Source: Scolanthus callimorphus
Lineage: Eukaryota; Cnidaria; Anthozoa; Actiniaria; Edwardsiidae
Direction of reading: 5' to 3'
Assembly: GCA_033964015.1 (NCBI GenBank)
Contig: CM066919.1
Span: 7,441,831 to 7,505,830 of the forward strand
Length of the DNA stretch: 64,000 nt
Positions 58,488 to 64,000 of this stretch are shown in pieces; positions within the stretch are counted from its first letter, which is position 1; every line of letters starts with the position of its first letter. Below the pieces are notes generated by a model. That model was not told where the DNA came from. It saw nothing but the letters and a program-made list of their open reading frames with translations, and made no database searches. The translations under genes and the position numbers were made by a program.

Positions 58488-60492
58488 ATGTTCCACCGCC
58501 AAGCAAGAGAGAGCAATCACGTGCTACTTGCTAACCTAACCCCCGTCTGCAGTTTCATGGTCAGCGGCTGCTTCACTACCATTGTGTACTCAGTTGTCCT
58601 CTCATCGGCTGTTGATATCCTCTCCTCCTCCTCAGTCCCCACGTCCATTCACGTGACTAGTTACCATGTCCCGGCTCTAGTCGTCACACTCGGGTTGTCG
58701 TTCCTGGCCGATAGGATCCCGCTAGGTGTTCGTGTAGGCGTCGGGTGTTTCTTGATCTGTATCGGGATTCTTCTCATGGCTCTGACACACTCGGTACAAT
58801 ACCGACTGACAGGGGTGGTGATAACGTCCATTGGAGAGTTCTTCATCTTCGCTGGTTTCCTTTCTTCCACGGCGTTTTACCGCGATATAGTCTACTACGC
58901 CTTTAGTGCGGGGACCGGTCTTGGAGGTCTGTTTGGGTGTGCTGCGTATACCGGTAAGACAGCTGTTAACTGGTAAACCGCTAGTCTGCGAATTTCCATC
59001 CATAATAGTTTTCTTCTACACTAGGGCCCTCGAATTATTCTTGGCGAGCACTTGCGAACACCCGGTTTTTCTGTGAGAGATCAAGCATTTTGATTTTGAA
59101 GCAAGTGAACAGCGAACACTTAGGAAACAGCTTTGGATCACTTTTTGCGAGCACGACCAGCCATCATTGCTTTTTGCTACAATCGACTGTCACCAGAGCC
59201 TCCCCCGCCGAGGAGATGAGTCGGGGAGCTCTGGGTAGCAGTATGTCGGTTAAAAGCCGTATTATACACTGTAGCAAACCGGTTGAATGAGCCGTTTTTG
59301 CGCGCGCAGTTGAATGTCTTCCCGATCGTGTGCTAGTCAAAAAACGTATGGTCTAGTGAATCTTGAAAAGAAAATATTTTTGTTCGTCATTAAATAACTC
59401 ATTTAGATGTTTTTCATGTAATACCTGTAATACTGGCGGACATTTTCTCGTTACTCGCATTTTTCCTCATTTTTTCCAGCCTGCGGCGGGGCTCGGAAAA
59501 ATACGTCCGCAACTCGTAATATATCCGCCAATATTACATGAAAAAAAAATCTAATATGATTTTATGTACTAACAGGTTTGACCACATCCTCTCACTTGAA
59601 GCCGAGTACGGCAGTTCTACTAGTCCTGATGGTGATACCGGTATATCCGGTTATCGTGTGGCTATTAAACAGGAAGCGCTCCAGCAACACGGGGTGTGAA
59701 CCCATAAAGTACCGTCTTCTAACAGAGGAGAGAAGTCTAGAAGATGAAGAAAGCAGCGTGGCCTCAACCGTGCATTCAGCCGAAGTACAAGAGGCCAAAA
59801 TGTCTTTGAAAACGAAATCAGAAACACGGATGCATGGTACCAGAGTGTCTCTGTGGGAGACTTGTTGTTTACCGTCGGAGGAGACGGAAGATACACTTTC
59901 ATTGAATGAAAAACTTGCAGTACTCGTAGGGAATTTAGACCAGGCCATTGTACTGTTTGTCTGCATGTTCGCTAGTTTCACTACCCTGCAGTCGGTCATC
60001 ACAACCATTGTCTCCCCAAACGACTCAGTTTCCCCCAGTGGCCACTACAGACTTTATATCCTAGGCTACTGGTCCGGCCAGCTATTAGCCAGGTCCTACC
60101 CCTTCGTTCTTACAATTCTTAATCCTAATTGGACCGTCGTTACTCGTCGTATATGGCCTGCCGCAGTCGTTACAGTGGGTATCTTGTTCGTATCCATCTG
60201 TGCAAGTTGGTATAGATTTCTGCCCAATCATCTTGCAGTATTCTCTCTAACCTGTCTCTCGGGAGCTTCAGAGGGTGTCGTGAACACCAATGTCTATGCG
60301 GTAGCCAGTAAGGAGTGTGCGTCTCGAAAAAGGGAATTCATGCGCGTGTTTTTTGTGTCTGTGTTTCTACTAGGCGCGCTAACGGCAGGACTGGTTGGAT
60401 TGAGCCTTGAAAATGAGTTATACTGGCACTGTCGTTGGAGAGAACACGGTCAGAACCCGTGCTTGACTCGTGCTTATGGTATTCCAACTTAA
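58488..60492 (+). CDS. CLN3: CLN3/battenin family lysosomal membrane protein (two exons)
   Basis: Two exons, 58488-58953 and 59576-60492, join in phase 1 (TATACCG|gtaaga ... aacag|GTTTG) to give 460 residues; human CLN3 has 438. Battenin signatures: VYSVVLSSAVDIL (residues 34-46), a helix-rich stretch to about 135, and FSAGTGLGGLFGCAAYTG (139-156), matching the SSGTG..GLFGA segment. Exon 2 begins with a helix (VLLVLMVIPVYPVIVWLL), then a hydrophilic loop with an acidic patch, further helices, and SGASEGVVNTNVYAVASKE, matching the EGLLGGAAYVNTF segment. The protein ends ..AYGIPT, without the C-terminal CaaX box of human CLN3. CLN3 acts in the lysosomal membrane and is linked to glycerophosphodiester export. 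ATG 58488 is the first in frame, though an upstream exon cannot be excluded. The intron ends just past a MITE (59403-59554). Confidence 0.88.
59190..59240. repeat. CATTCTCG family right-end fragment
   Basis: CACCAGAGCCTCCCCCGCCG..GGGGAGCTCTGGGT matches the right end of the element 60706-60918. Confidence 0.5.
59403..59554. mobile_element. Foldback in the CLN3-like intron
   Basis: TTAGATGTTTTTCATGTAAT..GGCGGACATTTTC mirrors TATCCGCCAATATTACATGA..AAAAATCTAA. Its right end is 21 bp from the exon 2 acceptor. Confidence 0.75.
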
Positions 60493-60705
60493 AGAGTCAG
60501 TGTCATGATTATAGGGCAATATTTAATTTGCTTACAGCTGTTTCAGGTAACACGCGAATTCGCCGTTGTCAGATTCTTGGAGTTTGGCAGTTGGGTTTTC
60601 TGCGTTGTCAATCAATGCAATCCGTGTGAGCCAATCAAATCCTTGCCCAGTGCATTTGTTTGGCTTCCCTTGCGAGACATGTCGCGACAGAAGCCAATTC
60701 ACTGC

Positions 60706-60918
60706 CATTCTCGTACCCAAAGCTCCCCGGCTCGTCTGTTCGCAGGGGAGGCTCTGGGGACATCCATTTGAGGAGATTGGCTGATTTTGAGCATTGGAGC
60801 ATGCGCTGAAAGGTCTTTCTCTCAGCGGCTCTATATCAAACCTCGCGCATGCGTCAGTGGCTGTCACCAGATCCTCCCCCGCGAGGTAACGAGCCGGGGA
60901 GCTCTGGGTTCGAGAATG
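60706..60918. mobile_element. CATTCTCGTACCCA TIR element with 9-bp target duplication
   Basis: CATTCTCGTACCCAAAGCTC then CCCGGCTCGT at the left; ACGAGCCGGGGAGCTCTGGG then TTCGAGAATG at the right. ATTCACTGC stands on both sides (60697-60705 and 60919-60927). About 213 bp, starting 214 bp past the CLN3-like stop. Confidence 0.9.
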
Positions 60919-61404
60919 ATTCACTGCACTAGGCGATTTGATTGACGTCGCAGAAAAACCAAACTGCCAAAAATATGAAAATGTTTTGAACGCGCTGGGT
61001 CGCGTCTGGTCGCGTGTTACTTGAAACAGCTGTAAATGTAGTGAAATTCAAAAGAATTTAGCAAAATTATCATCTAGGTTTGTTCAATAACCTATCAACT
61101 GCTAGATGAGCACAAATTTGGAGTATTTTCATGTGTTATCGAGCGGATTTCTTACCACTGGCTGAACAGTTTTCAAACTTGGAAATTTGATAGCGAAAGC
61201 TATAAAATCTTACGTAAGAATACCTATATAATGCAAGTTTTAGTTCCTTTTTCTTTATAACACTAAATAATAGTATGAAGTAGGATTCGCCTGAGTTGTT
61301 TTGTACACTACTAGGAAGTCTTATTTTATAACATTTTGCTGATGCAACCGTGACAAAGCCCGAGTCAGCCAACTCCTTTGTTATGAATTGACGCAAACGG
61401 TAGT

Positions 61405-61832
61405 ATAAGCCGGGATGAGGCACGGCAAAATCCCTCAACTTGTCGCGCAACACTGTTGCGTTGGAAGTTAATGACCGATGTTGCGCGTTTTTCATCTCGC
61501 GGCACAACAACTTGTCACGCAACAAGAACATTTGTTGCAAGTTGTAAAACCGTGTTGCGCGAAGTAGAGTGCGGGTCTACTTTGGCTTTGTTGCTCGTTT
61601 TTCATCAAACACACAACTATTCGCGCAACATTTTGCCTTCAATTCAAGTTGATTAGTCAATAGAAATGAGGTGCTAAGGGGCAAAATCCGCCTTGGGCTC
61701 ACGTGTGCTCATCAAAACAAAATGTTGCGCGACAAGTTGCGAATTTGACGAAAAACGAGCAACAAACATTAGACTTGCAACAATGTTGCGCGACAAGTTG
61801 ATGGATTTTGTGCCTCGTATTTCCCCGGCTTA
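61405..61832. mobile_element. Foldback with TAAGCCGGG ends
   Basis: TAAGCCGGGATGAGGCACGG and CCGGCTTA frame arms containing CAACTTGTCGCGCAAC / TTGCGCGACAAGTTG. Joins directly to the element at 61830-62238. Confidence 0.7.
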
Positions 61833-62238
61833 AAGGCGAGGTAAAACGGGCAACAAAAACGCTATCGCAACATTGTTGCAAAACGAATTGAAGAGCGATG
61901 CTGCGCGTTTTACCACCCGACCAAACAACTTGTCTTGTAACAGATCGGCATTTTGCAAGATCGGCATGTTGCAATCACAAATTTGTTGCGAACCAAATTC
62001 CCCTGCGGTGGTAAAACGAGCAACAAGAAGAAGCTAGTTCAGTTGCAAAAAGTAGGACGAACCTCTATACTACTTTCTGTAACACTATTTTTTAGCTTGC
62101 AATAAGCCGATTTATTGCGAGACAAGTTATTTGGTCAGATGGTAAAACGCGCAGCATCGCTCTACAACTCGTTTTGCAACAACGTCAATGTTGCGCGACA
62201 AGTTGAGCGATTTTGTTGCCCGTTTTACTTCGCCTTAA
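61830..62238. mobile_element. Foldback with AAGGCGAGGTAAAACGGGC ends
   Basis: TTAAAGGCGAGGTAAAACGG and CCGTTTTACTTCGCCTTAA; subterminal GCGATGCTGCGCGTTTTACC pairs with GGTAAAACGCGCAGCATCGC. TTAA is present at both tips. Confidence 0.75.
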
Positions 62239-62397
62239 GACGTGATGTAATTTTTTTTTGTATTTCAAGATTTTTATCTCGTACAAGTAGTGCAATACAG
62301 TAGGAAACCCTTTGGGAACCAATCAACACAGCGGTCAGTAACAATAGATCCGAATGAAAATAAGCGCAAAGGTTGCTGGGCCTTAACAGAAGGTCGT

Positions 62398-62552
62398 GGC
62401 TAGATGGGATACTCACAGTGGAGGTGATTAATAATTCATAGGCATAAACAATAGAACAAAGCTTCATGTCATAACATAGCACATGTAGGTTCGTTCTACC
62501 GCGAAGCCTATGAATTATTAATCACCTCCTTCTGAGTTAACCTTTCTAGCCA
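62398..62552. mobile_element. Foldback with GGAGGTGATTAATAATTCAT arms
   Basis: GAGGTGATTAATAATTCATA then GGC, and GCCTATGAATTATTAATCAC then CTCC are inverted; outer TGGCTAGA / TCTAGCCA also pair. Confidence 0.75.
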
Positions 62553-62576
62553 TGACCTTAACAGAAAGCCTCAACG

Positions 62577-62716
62577 GGGAGAGGTCAAAACAATGGTCTA
62601 GGGGGGTCAAACTCTCGGGGGACCCGATTCATAGGGGGTTGGGAGGGGTATTTTGTCCCACCACCCACGACAAAATGGGGCTCCTAAAAGTACAATTGTT
62701 TTGACCTCTTCCCTAA
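62577..62716. mobile_element. Foldback with AAGGTCAAAACA ends, copy 2
   Basis: GGGAGAGGTCAAAACAATGG and ACAATTGTTTTGACCTCTTCCC; matches 54302-54442 in the opposite orientation. Confidence 0.65.
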
Positions 62717-62719
62717 GTT

Positions 62720-63245
62720 CTTAGACCACAATATTAGCCACAAATTTCGTTATTTTCTGCTTTATTTTTCGTATCACATACGATTGGTTACTACTAGAGT
62801 GTACTCATTTAAAATAGCTACATATTATTTACAAAGTCTAGTTTCGTCCCGTGGACTTTTCAGCAAGAATGTATCAGCAGCACTTTACGAATGCCTGTGG
62901 TTTAGTACCACAGCGAGTCCGGAACTGTGACACTAGACTATCGGAACTGATTCAGTCTCACGTGGGGCACGTAAGCGTCTCCCCCTCCCCGTTCTTCCCA
63001 TAATGCAGTTAGCGCTCGAGTAACGTGAATAAGATTCCAATGTGAATTATAAATACAAATATTGAGTTCAGTTGTAGAACCCGAGTGCGTCAAAAAAAGT
63101 CTGGAGCTCAAATCCATCATCTTTTGCATACCCACAAATGGGATTATTTTTGTAATAGTAGTTTGATTGATTATAAACCCTGAACCCCACGCCCGAGCCG
63201 AAGACTTTTTAGAGCGTCCACACTAGGGCAGAAACATGTTCAGTC
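62720..63245. other. Gene-free stretch
   Basis: GTGGTTTAGTACCACAGC hairpin at 62889; otherwise nothing recognised. Confidence 0.4.
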
Positions 63246-63328
63246 TAAAGGCTGGTTTCCATACGGTCGTATCTGTTATTTCTATTGTTTCACGGTCGAC
63301 TGATACGACCTTATGGAAACCAGCCTTA
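63246..63328. mobile_element. Short foldback with AAGGCTGGTTTCCAT ends
   Basis: TAAAGGCTGGTTTCCATACG..GTCGTATC faces GATACGACCTTATGGAAACC..AGCCTTA. 83 bp. Confidence 0.8.
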
Positions 63329-63639
63329 AACGATTATCTCGTCCATTTTCACTTCATGTGAAACATCATAACTGTCAATGTGTTGTCTGCCTCTAATAAC
63401 TATTTATTATTCAGCCATGCCACTATCTCGATTCTGATTGGCTAAGAGTACACAGCGATAGCAGCTTGGCGCGCAGTTCGTGACGTCAAACTCCAGGCAT
63501 TAGGATTGATGTACTCTAATGACGTCATAACGCAAGCCAATAGGTTTGGCCGCCATCTTGGTTTTCATTTCGAAGGCGAAAGCCAATATAGTAGAGTCTG
63601 TTAAGGGAAAAAATAGGTCGGATCGTGCACTTGTGCGTA

Positions 63640-64000
63640 AAAGCGTCAAATTTGGACCAAATGTTCCTTAGGTGAAATAAATCAGTTTTCGGGAGGGGTG
63701 CCATCATTTCGACCAAAGGGGGGTAGGGTAGGGGCAATTTTGTCTATTTCCTAATTTCCCAATATTTCCTTGGTATTAAAGGGTTATAGATAAACAAGAC
63801 CATGGCAATTCTTCCTGTATGGTGCCCTTCACATTGGACTAGGTGGGGGTGCAACAAATGTCCGGCAAGGGGGGGAAGGGGGAGTTTCGGGTCACATTTT
63901 CGTGCTACCCTCAGAGATCATGATTTCATCGCACAATCACAAAATTCGACCTAAATATTCCTTAGGTAACATTTAACAGTTTTCGGAAGGGGTGCCACAA
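63640..64000. repeat. Direct repeat ending at the window edge
   Basis: AAATTTGGACCAAATGTTCC..TTAGGTGAAATAAATCAGTTTTCGGGAGGGGTGCCA (63648-63705) resembles 63942-64000 (TTCCTTAGGTAACATTTAAC..AGTTTTCGGAAGGGGTGCCA). May be part of a longer tandem or element cut by the window end. Confidence 0.6.

Noticed and set aside
1..64000. tRNA, rRNA or snRNA genes
   Set aside because: No GGTTCGAATCC-type box with matching acceptor stem and no rRNA core seen by eye; a covariance-model scan would be needed to exclude them.

Overview
The window looks like nuclear DNA from an animal, most probably an anthozoan cnidarian (sea anemone or coral relative). The reasons are spliced genes with GT-AG introns, a gene of the cnidarian 'uncharacterized skeletal organic matrix protein 5' type, fragments of animal retroelements, and a dense crop of short terminal-inverted-repeat (TIR) elements. 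There are no operons, ribosome binding sites or bacterial features. Family names are assigned by eye from motifs; no search was run.

Layout. 1-1742: repeats and a 38-G tract. 1743-8299 (+): a six-exon secreted PAN/fibrinogen-like (USOMP5-type) gene whose exon phases all close, giving 383 residues, with introns full of mobile elements. 8300-16600: gene-free, with TIR elements, tandem duplications and fragments. 16742-36986 (-): three copies, spread over 20 kb, of a two-exon gene for a small secreted cysteine- and lysine-rich peptide. The middle copy (22654-24104) is intact and the outer two are damaged. Between them lie a LINE 3' end (about 26690-27290), a Penelope-like fragment (about 32700-33410) and many foldback elements. 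37000-44600: repeats, including a LINE reverse-transcriptase fragment (40915-41940) split by a MITE, and a nested element at 42929-44630. 44647-45531 (-): an intronless TMEM53-like (DUF829) copy broken by three frameshifts. 48291-51420 (+): a complete four-exon UNC119 gene of 221 residues. 58488-60492 (+): a two-exon CLN3/battenin-like gene of 460 residues. 60500-64000: foldback elements, no gene.

The genes do not form a pathway. UNC119 is a lipid-binding trafficking factor, CLN3 a lysosomal membrane protein, TMEM53 a nuclear-envelope protein family, and the USOMP5-like and small-peptide genes encode secreted products. What ties the window together is the mobile-element load. One MITE ends exactly at the splice acceptor of a coding exon, elements are nested up to three deep, several keep intact target-site duplications (TA, TTA/TAA, 9 bp), and long poly-G/poly-C tracts sit inside or beside element ends. 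The most interesting unexplained item is the three-copy secreted-peptide family.
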